The notes: a model not told the origin generated them from the sequence alone. Positions 26,190-35,761 are shown, counted from the stretch's first letter. The stretch is 64,000 nucleotides of DNA from Neptuniibacter victor (GCA_027943745.1 AP025763.1:1612001-1676000), one strand, 5' to 3'. A program made the numbers and translations.

Positions 26190-26344
26190 CTATCAGCACA
26201 GCAATTACGTGATAGTGTTAGTCACTTTATTATGAAGTAGCATGCTACAGTTTGCTATTTCGTCATAGTTTTAGATAGCACTGCTTTATACAGCTATCTT
26301 TTCCAAGTGATTACACAAAAGCCTGCGGATACGCGGGTTTTTTT
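26190..26344 (+). terminator. Structured intergenic RNA region ending in a terminator
   Basis: 261 bp separate lysR and azlC. The stretch holds CACTATCA / TGATAGTG, a GTAGCATGCTAC palindrome with longer flanking pairing, GATAGC / GCTATC, and finally a terminator (26317-26344; CCTGCG / CGCGGG stem then seven T's). It is more structured than a plain spacer and could be an sRNA or a leader of azlC; the terminator lies 34 nt before azlC. Confidence 0.5.
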
Positions 26345-26377
26345 ATCTTCAATAAGCGACATTATGGAGACGATATC

Positions 26378-27088
26378 TTGTCAGATATTAATTCAAATCT
26401 ACACGAGCTAAACCGAAGTAATATTTGGGCTGGTTTTGTGCAATTAGTGCCTCTTTCCATTTTTGTTATTATTTTTGGTTTGGCTTTTGGCTTGGCTGCA
26501 ACGCAAACAGGTTTGGATGCTTGGTCCACTATTGCGATGAGTACATTTGTGTTTGCGGGAGCCTCTCAATTTGCTGCGATGGAGCTGTGGGGACAGGAGA
26601 TATCTCTATTGCCATTGGCGATTACTGTGTTTGCGATCAACGCTAGGCATCTATTGATGGGAGCTACACTTTACCCTTGGTTGCGACATCTACCACCCTC
26701 TAAACGCTACGGCGTGATGCTGGTCATTACTGATGCTAATTGGGCGATGTCGTTACAAAAGTTTAGTCGTGGCGAGCCTGCTATGGGACTTTTATTTGGT
26801 GGTGGGCTTACGCTCTGGTCCTTTTGGGTGTTAGGTACCTGGTTGGGGATCTATTTCGGAAATGCGATACAGGACCCGGTGAGTCTAGGGCTCGATATGG
26901 TCATGGGGTGTTTTCTTCTGGCGATGCTTGTTGGTGGGAAAAAGGACACTCGGGTATTTGCTATTTGGTGTGTTGCTGCCATTGCTTCGCTGCTGGCTTA
27001 TTGGTTTCTTCCAGCTAATAGTCATGTGGTAGTGGGTGCTTTGGCTGGGGGGATTTTAGGTGCTATCTGGATGGAGTCAGAGAAATGA
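26378..27088 (+). CDS. azlC: AzlC-family branched-chain amino-acid exporter, large subunit
   Basis: 236 residues, about seven hydrophobic segments. The AzlC signatures FVFAGASQFAAMEL and ITVFAINARHLLMGATL are present. With AzlD it forms a two-part exporter of branched-chain amino acids or analogues in the inner membrane. The start is TTG at 26378 with GGAGA 8 nt before it; the nearby ATG at 26363 is out of frame. It overlaps azlD by 4 bp. The terminator just upstream lies within its possible leader. Confidence 0.9.
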   Translation: MSDINSNLHELNRSNIWAGFVQLVPLSIFVIIFGLAFGLAATQTGLDAWSTIAMSTFVFAGASQFAAMELWGQEISLLPLAITVFAINARHLLMGATLYPWLRHLPPSKRYGVMLVITDANWAMSLQKFSRGEPAMGLLFGGGLTLWSFWVLGTWLGIYFGNAIQDPVSLGLDMVMGCFLLAMLVGGKKDTRVFAIWCVAAIASLLAYWFLPANSHVVVGALAGGILGAIWMESEK

Positions 27089-27399
27089 GTATTGAAACGG
27101 GCGGTTACGGTGCTTTGGTTATCGTTATTGTTATGGCACTTGTTACCTTAGCTACACGTTGGGGAGGTGTATTTGTTATGTCATTTGTGCCTATTAGTTA
27201 CCGTGTCCAGCAATTCATCTCTGCCATGTCAGGCTCTGTGTTGGTTGCATTGTTAGCGCCTTTAGCACTGAATGGTGATAATGGTGCAAGGTTGGCTTTA
27301 TTGGCGACCGGGTTGACGATGTTGATGGTTAAGAAACCTCTTCTCGCTATTACCTTGGGTCTCGTAACTGCTGCTGTATACCGTTACCTGTTTCCTTGA
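27085..27399 (+). CDS. azlD: AzlD-family branched-chain amino-acid exporter, small subunit
   Basis: 104 residues, four hydrophobic segments, with the family pattern LVTLATRWGGVFVMSFVP near the start and a conserved later helix LVALLAPLAL. Translationally coupled to azlC by an ATGA overlap. AzlC and AzlD act together. Confidence 0.9.
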   Translation: MSIETGGYGALVIVIVMALVTLATRWGGVFVMSFVPISYRVQQFISAMSGSVLVALLAPLALNGDNGARLALLATGLTMLMVKKPLLAITLGLVTAAVYRYLFP

Positions 27400-27458
27400 A
27401 AGGCCGATTTATCTATTGAAAGGTAGATACATAGAACGGCAAAGGTATTGAAACTATT

Positions 27459-28220
27459 ATGAGATTAAGTGTCTTTTCGGACCTTCATTTAGAAGCTTTT
27501 AATAATGGCCGCTTTCTCCCCGCGTCTAATGCTGATGTCGTTGTTCTTGCCGGTGATATCGATGTAGGAATTAAAGGTCTGGAGTGGGCTGCTGAGCAGT
27601 TTTTGGATAAAACGATCATCTATGTTCCGGGCAATCATGAATTTTACGACAGTAGTATCGAGAACGTTAGGTCAGGTTTACGTGAAAGAGCGCAACAGCT
27701 GGATATAAATCTGTTAGATAACGGTACTCTCACGCTAGGAGATGTTAAATTTTTTGGCACGACATTGTGGACTGATTTTGATCTATATAAGAACAATCTG
27801 GAACATGATCAGGCTCTCATGGAACAGCAAATATATAGCCTGATACCTGATTTTAAGAAAATTGAATATCGTCGCGGTAAACCCCTAGCTATCTCAGATC
27901 TGAAGGCACTTTTTGCCGAGGCTATCGCTTGGTTGAATGTTGAGCTGACTAAGCCTTTCCATGGTAGAAAGGTCGTTATCAGTCACCATGCACCTCTAGC
28001 AGCATGTATCCCTCGGCAGTATAAGAATAGCCCGCTTTCGCCCGCTTTTGCGTCCGCATTAAATCAGATGATGGGGGAGATGGATCTTTGGATTCATGGA
28101 CATGTGCATGAGCCTGTTGATTTTGTTTGTTCGGGTACGCGTGTTTTCTCTAACCCTGGTGGATACCCGAATGAGTTTGATCCCCTTCTGTTCGATGCGG
28201 AACATTCGCTAGTTATTTGA
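27459..28220 (+). CDS. Calcineurin-like metallophosphoesterase
   Basis: 253 residues with all five metal-binding blocks: SDLHLE at the N-terminus, VLAGDIDVG, PGNHEFYDS, SHHAPL near residue 175 and HGHVHEP near 213. Members act on phosphoesters, often nucleotides. The substrate is unknown. It stands alone downstream of azlCD, 60 bp away. Confidence 0.92.
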   Translation: MRLSVFSDLHLEAFNNGRFLPASNADVVVLAGDIDVGIKGLEWAAEQFLDKTIIYVPGNHEFYDSSIENVRSGLRERAQQLDINLLDNGTLTLGDVKFFGTTLWTDFDLYKNNLEHDQALMEQQIYSLIPDFKKIEYRRGKPLAISDLKALFAEAIAWLNVELTKPFHGRKVVISHHAPLAACIPRQYKNSPLSPAFASALNQMMGEMDLWIHGHVHEPVDFVCSGTRVFSNPGGYPNEFDPLLFDAEHSLVI

Positions 28221-28375
28221 AGATAAGTGATGCCAGTTCTTTAAAATGTTTATTAGATAGGCCAGTACATTTTAGTAGCGCCACCCCGTCTAGATATGAT
28301 TTCAGCGTATCAATATTAGATTTGGCTTAATTATTATATTAACATTCAATATCAGCTGTTATCTTTGGTTTTTAA

Positions 28376-29128
28376 ATGTTTACCTTGATGAAGTACTGCT
28401 TTCCTATTCTTGTTTGTTTTTTCTTATCTGTAACAAAAATAAGCGCACAAACGATTGATGTGATTTATATGCCAAAAGGTGTGCTTGCGACGTTGGTTGA
28501 TGGTCGTGTTGAAGGTGCTTTCCCAGATGTTTTTCGAGAAGCGGCGAGGAGGATTGATCGCAAAGTGACGCTAAAGCCTATTGCGTGGAAACGGGCTCAA
28601 GTGATTGCTAAAAAAGAAACTGGAGCGGCTTTGGCTCCATTGACTCGCGTACAACCGCGAGAAGGTCATTATGTTTGGATTGAGCCACTCTTGCCTTTGC
28701 AGTTAACGTTTATGGCATTAAAGAAGCGCCCCATTAACCCTGTTTCGATAAATGACCTAGCCGGGCTTCGTGTTGCTGTACAAAGTGGTTCGGTGGCAGA
28801 TGTTATTACATCTAAGATGGTTTTAGACAATGTTGAGCTTTATCAAGGTACGAGTGATGAAGCTATTTTGAAAATGTTAAAACGAGAACGGATAGATGGC
28901 TGGCTAATATGGGATATTGTCGGTGCTGAGGCGGTAAAACGTTTAGCGCTTGCTGATAGCGTAAAAAGTACTTTTAGTTATACCGTCGGTCCACTCTACT
29001 TAGCGACAAATAAGACGGTATCAATATCTGAGATTGAATTATGGCGAAATGCTTTGAAAGAGATGCATGCCGATGGCTTTATCCAGAAAACGTTAAATCA
29101 GCACTATGGCATTAACATACGTGAGTAA
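28376..29128 (+). CDS. Periplasmic solute-binding protein family 3
   Basis: 250 residues with a signal peptide of about 25 (a hydrophobic core ending in ISAQ). The mature part has the type 3 binding-protein fold: FPDVFREAARRI, then INDLAGLRVAVQSGS and the hinge/second-lobe part YQGTSDEAILKML. No permease or ATPase gene is adjacent, so it may be an orphan receptor or act with a distant transporter. The ATG at 28388 is an alternative start; neither has a strong RBS. Confidence 0.85.
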   Translation: MFTLMKYCFPILVCFFLSVTKISAQTIDVIYMPKGVLATLVDGRVEGAFPDVFREAARRIDRKVTLKPIAWKRAQVIAKKETGAALAPLTRVQPREGHYVWIEPLLPLQLTFMALKKRPINPVSINDLAGLRVAVQSGSVADVITSKMVLDNVELYQGTSDEAILKMLKRERIDGWLIWDIVGAEAVKRLALADSVKSTFSYTVGPLYLATNKTVSISEIELWRNALKEMHADGFIQKTLNQHYGINIRE

Positions 29129-29142
29129 TTGTTAAAATGAAT

Positions 29143-29174
29143 AAAAAAGCCTCGGTCAATACCGAGGCTTTTTT
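29143..29174. terminator. Bidirectional terminator between convergent genes
   Basis: AAAAAAGCCTCGGT / ACCGAGGCTTTTTT perfect stem around a CAAT loop. It serves the binding-protein gene on the plus strand and htpX on the minus strand. Confidence 0.93.
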
Positions 29175-29187
29175 GTTTAAAGGCGTC

Positions 29188-30081
29188 TTAGCTGCGACGC
29201 TGTAATGCGGCAATACGTTGATCAAGAGGAGGGTGGCTGGCCATCAAAGCCATGATGCCTGATTTCATGTGGCTGCTAATGCCAAATGCGGTTAACTGAC
29301 CTGGCATTTGGTCTGGCATCTCATATTCTGCTTTTAAACGCTGTAATGCACCAATCATCGCGTGGTTACTTGATAAACGGGCACCGGCTTCATCGGCACG
29401 GTACTCTCTGTAACGAGAGAACCAAGAAACGATGAAAGACGCGAGAATACCGAAAATGATTTCAAATACGATGACGGTAATGAAGTAACCTATGCCTGTT
29501 CCTGCCGGGCTTTCGTCATTATCATTCTTTAAGAAACTATCGACTGCATAGCCAGCAATACGAGCGAAGAACATCACAAAAGTATTTATGACGCCTTGCA
29601 CTAAGGTCATTGTAACCATGTCGCCGTTTGCAACGTGCCCGATCTCATGGGCCATTACTGCTTTAACTTCCTCTTTTTGAAAGCGCTGTAATAGGCCTAA
29701 GCTAACGGCTACTAAGGCATCGTTGCGGTTCCAGCCCGTTGCAAATGCATTGGCTTGTTGGGCAGGGAAGATACCTACTTCGGGCATTTTGATACCCGCA
29801 TTTTGTGATAGCTCTGCAACGGTATCTAAGAGCCATTGTTCATCGGCATTACGAGCCTGGGTAATGATCTCTGTACCGGTAGACATCTTTGCCATTTTCT
29901 TTGATAAAAATAGAGAGATGAAAGAGCCGATAAAGCCAAAGACCGCACAGAAAATGAGTAAGCTCGTTAAATTAAGCCCTGTGCTCGATATGTAGTGTTC
30001 TACGCCTAGTAAGTTGAGGGTAATACTGGCGACTATTAACACGGCGATATTGGTAAGAAGAAAAAGGCCGATGCGCATCAT
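29188..30081 (-). CDS. htpX: Membrane metalloprotease HtpX
   Basis: Inner-membrane zinc protease that removes misfolded membrane proteins. The HEIGH zinc motif lies in [15 protein letters not shown] near residue 140, with the third ligand Glu in [13 protein letters not shown]. Two N-terminal and two central hydrophobic segments; NAFATGWNR is a family marker. Length 297 is normal. In E. coli it is under the Cpx response; no CpxR site was identified here. Confidence 0.96.
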   Translation of the reverse strand: MMRIGLFLLTNIAVLIVASITLNLLGVEHYISSTGLNLTSLLIFCAVFGFIGSFISLFLSKKMAKMSTGTEIITQARNADEQWLLDTVAELSQNAGIKMPEVGIFPAQQANAFATGWNRNDALVAVSLGLLQRFQKEEVKAVMAHEIGHVANGDMVTMTLVQGVINTFVMFFARIAGYAVDSFLKNDNDESPAGTGIGYFITVIVFEIIFGILASFIVSWFSRYREYRADEAGARLSSNHAMIGALQRLKAEYEMPDQMPGQLTAFGISSHMKSGIMALMASHPPLDQRIAALQRRS

Positions 30082-30276
30082 AAATGTTTATTTCCTGTAA
30101 TTGACAACTTCTGTTTAGATTAGGGCGACAGAGAAAAGTTTCAAGCCTGAATGTAGGATTTATCTTATTAAAAGAGGATAGGTAATTGAATTATGGTTTA
30201 TCGTTATGCCGCTGGTGTGTCATTCCTATGGCGCATATAATTCAGCCCGCTTTCAACTGCTTAATTCAGGAATCAC

Positions 30277-31182
30277 ATGCAACAGATCTTAACCGAAGTT
30301 CAAAAACAGCTGGCGGATGCCAATAATGAAGCGCGCCGACTTTTTCATGGGCGAGGTCATTGCTTTGAAGGTTTTGAGCATGTGGTGATTGATTGGTTTC
30401 CACCTTATGCCGTTGTTCGTTTGTATCGTGATGTTGAAGCTGAGTGGCTTGAGGCTTTGAGCGCAACACTTAAAACCGTTCCTGAGATTAAGGGGCTGGT
30501 AATACAGCAACGCTCAAGAGGTAAAGAGGCCAATCAGGATGCTGTCTGGGGGGATGTGCCCGAACAGATGGAAACTATGGAACTTGGCCTTTCTTATCAT
30601 GTCAAACCTCAACGAAACCAAAATAGTGGCCTCTTCTTAGATATGAGAGAGGGGCGTCGTTGGGTGCAGGAGAATGCCAAGCATAAGCGTGTGCTTAATC
30701 TGTTTTCGTATACATGTGCTTTCTCTGTTGCTGCTATTTCGGGTGGAGCTGACCATGTTGTTAATCTCGATATGTCTAAAGGTGCGATAAGCACGGGGCG
30801 TGATAACCATCGCTTGAATGGTATAAAAGGGGATAGGGTTACGTTTTTAGCCTATGATTTATTTAAGTCATGGAAGCGTGTGAAGCAGCTGGGCCCCTAT
30901 GAATTGATTGTGATAGATCCACCTAGTTTCCAGCCAGGTAGCTTTGTTGCTGAAAAGGATTATCGTAAAGTTATTCGTCGGTTAAATGATTTAACCGAGG
31001 CCGGTAGCCAAGTACTGGCTTGTCATAATGATCCTAAAAATGGGACAGATTTTTTAAAGCAGCTAATGCTTGAGGAGTGTCCGGATTTCCGGTTTGAGGA
31101 GCGTCTAGCCAATCCAGCCGATTTTCCGGAAGCAGAGATAGAAAAGGGACTTAAGGTGCTGCTGTATATTAGGGAGAAGTGA
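30277..31182 (+). CDS. Class I SAM-dependent methyltransferase, RlmI/RlmK-like
   Basis: 301 residues. An N-terminal region with RLFHGRGHCFEG, then the Rossmann methylase core: SGLFLDMREGRRWV, motif I VLNLFSYTCAFSVAA, motif II NLDMSKGAI and motif IV IDPPSFQPG. This matches the family of 23S rRNA methyltransferases (RlmI and the second half of RlmKL), but it lacks the PUA domain of RlmI. It overlaps the next gene by one base. Confidence 0.88.
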   Translation: MQQILTEVQKQLADANNEARRLFHGRGHCFEGFEHVVIDWFPPYAVVRLYRDVEAEWLEALSATLKTVPEIKGLVIQQRSRGKEANQDAVWGDVPEQMETMELGLSYHVKPQRNQNSGLFLDMREGRRWVQENAKHKRVLNLFSYTCAFSVAAISGGADHVVNLDMSKGAISTGRDNHRLNGIKGDRVTFLAYDLFKSWKRVKQLGPYELIVIDPPSFQPGSFVAEKDYRKVIRRLNDLTEAGSQVLACHNDPKNGTDFLKQLMLEECPDFRFEERLANPADFPEAEIEKGLKVLLYIREK

Positions 31183-31673
31183 TGGAATTAATTTGTATTG
31201 ATCTAGAAGCAAGTGGATTAGGTGCCGAATCGTACCCAATTGAGATTGCTTGGGTTAACGATGATACAGGTGAGCAGGATAGTTTTCTGATTAACCCAGA
31301 AAGTGCGGAAGGATGGCATTATTGGGATGAATACGCTGAGGAGATGCACGGTATCGATCGTGGGGATCTTATCTCTAAAGGGCTGGATATTGTTAATGCC
31401 TGTAAGAGAATGAATAAAAAGCTGAAAGGCAAAACACTTATTAGTGACGCCTTTGAGTTCGATCTTTTCTGGTTGAGCCGTTTATTTGAAGCAACTGGAA
31501 TTAAGCCTAATTTTAGAATGGCAGGTTTAGAGCGGATACTCAGTAAAGAGCAGCGAATACAGTTTAGTTTCCTCGCGAAAGCACAGTTTAGACGTCATCG
31601 AGCTCTTCAGGATGTCGAAGATATTATTAAATGCATCAAGGCTGTATCGCTTCAGGGGCCTGAAGTGGCTTAG
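31182..31673 (+). CDS. DEDD-type 3'-5' exonuclease
   Basis: Start set at ATG 31182 (AGGGAG 5-6 nt before it, stop-start overlap TGATG). Exo I is IDLEASGLG, Exo II region has DAFEFDLFWL and Exo III contains HRALQDVEDI, so the DEDD metal ligands appear complete. Length 163. Members of this fold trim RNA or DNA 3' ends; the substrate is unknown. It is coupled to the methyltransferase, which hints at RNA metabolism. Confidence 0.85.
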   Translation: MELICIDLEASGLGAESYPIEIAWVNDDTGEQDSFLINPESAEGWHYWDEYAEEMHGIDRGDLISKGLDIVNACKRMNKKLKGKTLISDAFEFDLFWLSRLFEATGIKPNFRMAGLERILSKEQRIQFSFLAKAQFRRHRALQDVEDIIKCIKAVSLQGPEVA

Positions 31674-31741
31674 ATGTACGCAAAGATGAAAGGGTTTTGT
31701 GGTTCTTGCTGAATGGGATTATTGTGTTACCCAAATTAAGT

Positions 31742-31777
31742 AAAGCGGCAGAGGGATTAGCTATGCCGCTTTTTTTA
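31742..31777 (+). terminator. Terminator after the exonuclease gene
   Basis: AAAGCGGCA (31742-31750) pairs with TGCCGCTTT (31764-31772), followed by five more T's. It lies between convergent genes. Confidence 0.85.
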
Positions 31778-31780
31778 GCT

Positions 31781-32605
31781 TTAAGCTAACCCGTCTAGTC
31801 CGGATTCAAGACTTAGCGCTTCTGCAAGTTCATTTGTGGTGTCCGCAGAAATACCCGCAAGAGAAGCAACGTCAGCAGGGAAGTTGGCTTCTAGTGTTTC
31901 TACTGTTTCACCGTTGCGGATAGCTGAGTTCACAACACAAGCGAGATTTACAACAGCGGAAAGGGCTGATGGCTCTTCAAAAGAGGTCGGCTGTTTGTGT
32001 TGGCGAACGGCTATACCAAGTTCCGCAGGGAAGCTCCACATATCCAGAAGAGCTTGTCCTGCTTCTGGCGAGGTAAAGCCTAAACGCTCTAACTCTGCAT
32101 CACTACGACTGCAGTTTGATTCTTCGATCAATGTTTGGATCGCTTGCGCGCGCATAGGTTGAGCCAAATGCAGCAAAAGGCGGCCGATGTTATGGATAAG
32201 GCCTGCTGTGAATGCAATATCTGGATCAACATTTGTATCACGCTCCGCAAACCATTTTGATAGGGCTGCTACACGGAATGATTCGCTCCAAAATTTCTTT
32301 AGATCTAGCCCTTCAACTGCTTTGACTGAGCCAGCAATACCGGATGCGATCACGAGTGTTTTAAGACGAACCATGCCTAGCATGACAACGGCTTCGTCAA
32401 TAGAGGATACTTTTCGGCTCAAACCAAAATGAGCAGAGTTAACCAAACGAAGAATTTTTAATGAGAGTGTTTGGTCTTTAGATACTTTTTCGGCAATTTC
32501 ACCATAGTCAGCTGCAGGGTTGTTTAGCTGCTGAATTAGCTGTCTTACAACTTCTGGTACGTTCGGTAGTTTATCCGTTTGCGCAAGTAGCTCACGAATC
32601 TCCAT
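31781..32605 (-). CDS. HDOD-domain signalling protein
   Basis: Start set at the ATG at 32605, 5 nt after AAGGAG; an upstream in-frame GTG at 32611 is less likely. One HDOD domain fills about residues 10-210: LPNVPEVVRQLIQQLNN, LVNSAHFGLSRKVSS, then AFTAGLIHNIGRLLL. HDOD proteins are HD-like scaffolds often linked to c-di-GMP, chemotaxis or stress responses, without proven catalysis. It is monocistronic. Confidence 0.92.
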   Translation of the reverse strand: MEIRELLAQTDKLPNVPEVVRQLIQQLNNPAADYGEIAEKVSKDQTLSLKILRLVNSAHFGLSRKVSSIDEAVVMLGMVRLKTLVIASGIAGSVKAVEGLDLKKFWSESFRVAALSKWFAERDTNVDPDIAFTAGLIHNIGRLLLHLAQPMRAQAIQTLIEESNCSRSDAELERLGFTSPEAGQALLDMWSFPAELGIAVRQHKQPTSFEEPSALSAVVNLACVVNSAIRNGETVETLEANFPADVASLAGISADTTNELAEALSLESGLDGLA

Positions 32606-32734
32606 ATGCACTCCTTAGAGATCTGATTCTTGTGATTGAGTACTTCAAAGTATCGATATAGTTTTTGAAGTGCTCTGTATAAAATTTTTAGAGTTGTTAG
32701 CGTGATAATGCAAGAAGTTTTTGATTTTAGGGCA

Positions 32735-32763
32735 AAAAAAAAGCGGCTATGTTAGCCGCTTTA
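32735..32763 (-). terminator. Terminator of the 123-aa gene
   Basis: On the minus strand AAAGCGGCTA / TAGCCGCTTT (32753-32762 with 32740-32749) followed by a run of T's. Confidence 0.9.
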
Positions 32764-32771
32764 GTGAATTT

Positions 32772-33143
32772 TTAGCCTTGGTTTACAACCATTCCTTCAA
32801 TTTGAGCACGAATCTCTTCGTATTGACCCATCTCTTCAGGCATGAAGTAAAGCTTGTAGAAACAGCGGTCAACGAGGCGTGCTTTTTTATCGTTAACTGT
32901 TTCTTTGTAAGAACCGTAGAGATAGCTCATCTGCAGGTGGATAACGCGCGTATGAGGTGGCACGGTCACTTCGTGGTGCTCAAGATCGTAACGGGTCTTG
33001 GTTTCTTTAATGGTATAGAATGATATTTCTGCTACATGGTTTAGGTTAACTAAAAAGTTAGAAGTAACAGGCACTAAATGGCGCTGTTCTAAACCGTTGT
33101 GTTCCATGTAGATGCCGCAGTTTTTTCTTACCTTAATAAACAT
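32772..33143 (-). CDS. Uncharacterised protein, weakly PilZ-like
   Basis: 123 residues, beta-rich, soluble. The segment EQRHLVPVTSNFLVNL resembles the opening RxxxR strand of PilZ domains, but the second PilZ motif (D/NxSxxG) is not visible, so binding of c-di-GMP is doubtful. The start at 33143 has GGAA upstream; a Met at residue 13 is an alternative. It has its own terminator. Confidence 0.8.
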   Translation of the reverse strand: MFIKVRKNCGIYMEHNGLEQRHLVPVTSNFLVNLNHVAEISFYTIKETKTRYDLEHHEVTVPPHTRVIHLQMSYLYGSYKETVNDKKARLVDRCFYKLYFMPEEMGQYEEIRAQIEGMVVNQG

Positions 33144-33218
33144 GTTTTGTTCCGTTAATTCAAAAGGCCGATGTTACTTTTCAATTTCAGTATAAGACGG
33201 TTTAATGACAATGTCTTT

Positions 33219-33250
33219 ACAAAAAAGGCCACTCATTGAGTGGCCTTGTT
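33219..33250 (-). terminator. Terminator of alaA
   Basis: AAGGCCACTCA (33225-33235) and TGAGTGGCCTT (33237-33247) form an 11-bp stem on the minus strand, followed by T's, directly after the aminotransferase stop. Confidence 0.9.
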
Positions 33251-33252
33251 TT

Positions 33253-34467
33253 TTACTGGCGATAACTTTTAAGAAATACCCCAATACGTTCAATGGCGTC
33301 TCGTAGCTCGTCTTCTCGGGGGAGAAAGACAAGCCTGAAGTGTTGGGTATCTGGTACATTAAAGCCGCTTCCTTGCACAATCAGGACTTTCTGCTGGAGC
33401 AAGAGGTCTAATGCCATTTTTTCATCATTTTTGATGGGATACATTTCTGGGTCTAATTTTGCAAAAAGATATAGTGCGCCTTCTGGCTTTGTGCAGCTTA
33501 CCCCAGGGATCTCATTGAGCATCTCCCAAGCGAGGTTGCGTTGCTCATACAAGCGACCACCCGGCACAATGAGTTCATTAATACTCTGGTAACCGCCAAG
33601 TGCAGTCTGAATCGCATGCTGCGTTGGGACGTTTGAGCATAAGCGCATGCTGGAGAGCATATCTAAACCATCGATGTAGTCGCGAGCGTTATGTTTAGGC
33701 CCGCTAACGATCATCCAGCCTGAACGAAACCCCGCCGCACGGTAAGACTTTGATAGACCGTTAAATGAGATGCAAAGGACATCATCAGATAGAGAAGCGA
33801 GTGATGTGTGCTCGACTTCATCGTAAAGAATTTTATCGTAGATCTCGTCGGCAAAAATTATCAGATTGTGTTCGCGAGCCAGTTCAGTAATCTGTTCCAA
33901 AACATGTTTGGGATAGACTGCTCCCGTTGGATTGTTAGGATTGATAACAACAATGCCTTTAGTGCGATCTGTAATTTTGCTTCGTATATCCTCTATATTT
34001 GGCGCCCAATCCTGCTCTTCGTCACAATGATAGTGCACAGGTGTACCACCGCTCAGACTAACGGCAGCGGTCCATAGTGGGTAGTCGGGCGCAGGGATAA
34101 GCATCTCATCTGTATCATTCAGCAAACCTTGCATTGCCATGACGATAAGTTCAGAGACGCCATTACCAATATAGATATCTTCTATACCAACGTTATTGAT
34201 TCCGTTTTTCTGACACTCTTGCATCACCGCCTTCCTGGCGGAAAACAAACCTTTTGAGTCGATATAACCTTGTGAGGCGGGCAGGTTGTATATTACATCC
34301 TGTACGATCTCTTCGGGTGCCTCAAATCCCCATGGGGCGGGGTTACCAATGTTAAGTTTTAGAATTCGTTGGCCTTCCTCTTCAAGGCGTTTTGCTTCTT
34401 GAAGAACAGGGCCGCGAATGTCATAGCAAACATTGATTAGCTTGTTTGATTTGCGAATAACTGGCAT
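33253..34467 (-). CDS. alaA: Alanine-synthesising aminotransferase AlaA
   Basis: Class I/II PLP aminotransferase, 404 residues, making alanine from pyruvate and glutamate. The N-terminus MPVIRKSNKLINVCYDIRGP and LNIGNPAPWGFEAP are typical of AlaA (YfbQ). NPNNPTGAVYP lies near residue 175, and the PLP lysine is in SFNGLSKSYRAAGFRSGW near 240. RBS AGGA is 7 nt before the ATG. Confidence 0.94.
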   Translation of the reverse strand: MPVIRKSNKLINVCYDIRGPVLQEAKRLEEEGQRILKLNIGNPAPWGFEAPEEIVQDVIYNLPASQGYIDSKGLFSARKAVMQECQKNGINNVGIEDIYIGNGVSELIVMAMQGLLNDTDEMLIPAPDYPLWTAAVSLSGGTPVHYHCDEEQDWAPNIEDIRSKITDRTKGIVVINPNNPTGAVYPKHVLEQITELAREHNLIIFADEIYDKILYDEVEHTSLASLSDDVLCISFNGLSKSYRAAGFRSGWMIVSGPKHNARDYIDGLDMLSSMRLCSNVPTQHAIQTALGGYQSINELIVPGGRLYEQRNLAWEMLNEIPGVSCTKPEGALYLFAKLDPEMYPIKNDEKMALDLLLQQKVLIVQGSGFNVPDTQHFRLVFLPREDELRDAIERIGVFLKSYRQ

Positions 34468-34663
34468 TTTTATGTCCTGCGTAACATCAGCTGGGAATCT
34501 ATATAGCTGTATGTTGTCCTATTACAATGAGGCCGATTCGGTATGATTCGCCTCTAAAAAAAGAGCCTAATCATACGCTGTTTATTTGCTGAAACCTATA
34601 GATTCAGGGCTTTGTAGGATTATTTCTTGTTTGTTGGGCTTTATTCCGGCTTTAGGAGGATTT

Positions 34664-35074
34664 ATGAGTGAAAAAAACCAAAAAGTTACGCATACCGAAA
34701 GTGAGTGGCGTGAGAGGTTAACGCCTGAAGAATATCGGATTTGTCGTCAGAAAGGCACTGAACGAGCATTTACCGGTGAGTATTACAGTAATCAGCAATC
34801 TGGGGTTTATCTTTGTCGCTGTTGTGGTGAAACTCTATTTAATGCTGAACATAAATATGATTCGGGTAGTGGTTGGCCAAGTTTTTGGCAACCGTCCTCA
34901 AATGACATGTTGCAAGAGCATCATGATCAAAGCCATGGAATGGTTCGTATCGAAATTACTTGCAGTCGGTGTGATGCGCATTTGGGGCATGTTTTTCCTG
35001 ATGGTCCACAGCCTACTGGGTTACGTTACTGTGTTAATTCTGCTTCATTAGCGTTTGTTGGAGATGATAGTTAA
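34664..35074 (+). CDS. msrB: Peptide methionine-(R)-sulfoxide reductase MsrB
   Basis: Start set at ATG 34664, 5 nt after AGGAGG; the frame extends further upstream without support. It repairs R-methionine sulfoxide in proteins. Two zinc-binding CxxC pairs (CRCC and CSRC), GSGWPSFWQP and the catalytic Cys in RYCVNSASLAF are present. Length 136 is normal. A glycosylase gene follows after 3 bp, suggesting a repair operon. Confidence 0.97.
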   Translation: MSEKNQKVTHTESEWRERLTPEEYRICRQKGTERAFTGEYYSNQQSGVYLCRCCGETLFNAEHKYDSGSGWPSFWQPSSNDMLQEHHDQSHGMVRIEITCSRCDAHLGHVFPDGPQPTGLRYCVNSASLAFVGDDS

Positions 35075-35077
35075 AGG

Positions 35078-35746
35078 ATGAAAAGTTTTAAGTGGATATA
35101 TGAGCATGTTCAAGATCATTTTCCAGATGAAGATATTGAATCGAGACTTCCTCAATCTAAAACGTCAGATCTTATTGCCGAAATGCCTGATGATCGTCTT
35201 TTAAGTGATATGGTACGCCGTGTTTTTAGAGCGGGCTTAAAACATTCACTTGTTGATAGTAAATGGCCCGAATTTGAAAAAGCGTTCTTTCAGTTCAGCC
35301 CTGAGAAAGTGAGCTTGATGAGCGATGAACAGTTAGAAAATTTAATGCAGAACGATAAGATCATTCGCCATTGGGGAAAGATTAAATCGGTACGGGCTAA
35401 CGCCCTGATGGTGCATGAGCTTGCAGAGCAGCATGGAAGTTTTGCTAAATTCGTGGCGCACTGGCCTGGTGATGATATTGTTGGTTTATGGGCATTCCTG
35501 AAAAAGAATGGTAAGCAGTTAGGCGGCAATTCTGGCGCTTCTTTCCTGAGAATGGTGGGCAAAGATACATTTCTACTAACAGATGATGTTGTAGCGGGAT
35601 TAAAAGCTCAAGGGATAGTCGATAAAAAACCGAGCTCTAAGAGAGATCTGCAAACAGTTCAAGATGCTTTTAATATTTGGCAAAATGAGTCGGGAAGGCC
35701 GATGTGCCAGATCAGTCGTTTGTTATCATATACAGTAGGTTGGTGA
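35078..35746 (+). CDS. DNA-3-methyladenine glycosylase I family protein
   Basis: 222 residues. The region LLSDMVRRVFRAGLKHSLVDSKWP, then KIKSVRANALMVHELAEQHG, and LTDDVVAGLKAQG match the TagI-like helical glycosylase family. Family members remove 3-methyladenine from DNA. It is longer at its N-terminus than E. coli TagI and lacks its N-terminal zinc-ligand cysteines, so it belongs to a side branch. Starts 3 bp after msrB with AAAGG as RBS. Confidence 0.85.
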   Translation: MKSFKWIYEHVQDHFPDEDIESRLPQSKTSDLIAEMPDDRLLSDMVRRVFRAGLKHSLVDSKWPEFEKAFFQFSPEKVSLMSDEQLENLMQNDKIIRHWGKIKSVRANALMVHELAEQHGSFAKFVAHWPGDDIVGLWAFLKKNGKQLGGNSGASFLRMVGKDTFLLTDDVVAGLKAQGIVDKKPSSKRDLQTVQDAFNIWQNESGRPMCQISRLLSYTVGW

Positions 35747-35761
35747 TCGGTTATTTAATGA

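Noticed and set aside
28376-29128. Solute-binding protein considered part of the azlCD unit
   Set aside because: It is separated by the phosphoesterase gene and 155 bp, and AzlCD exporters do not use binding proteins.
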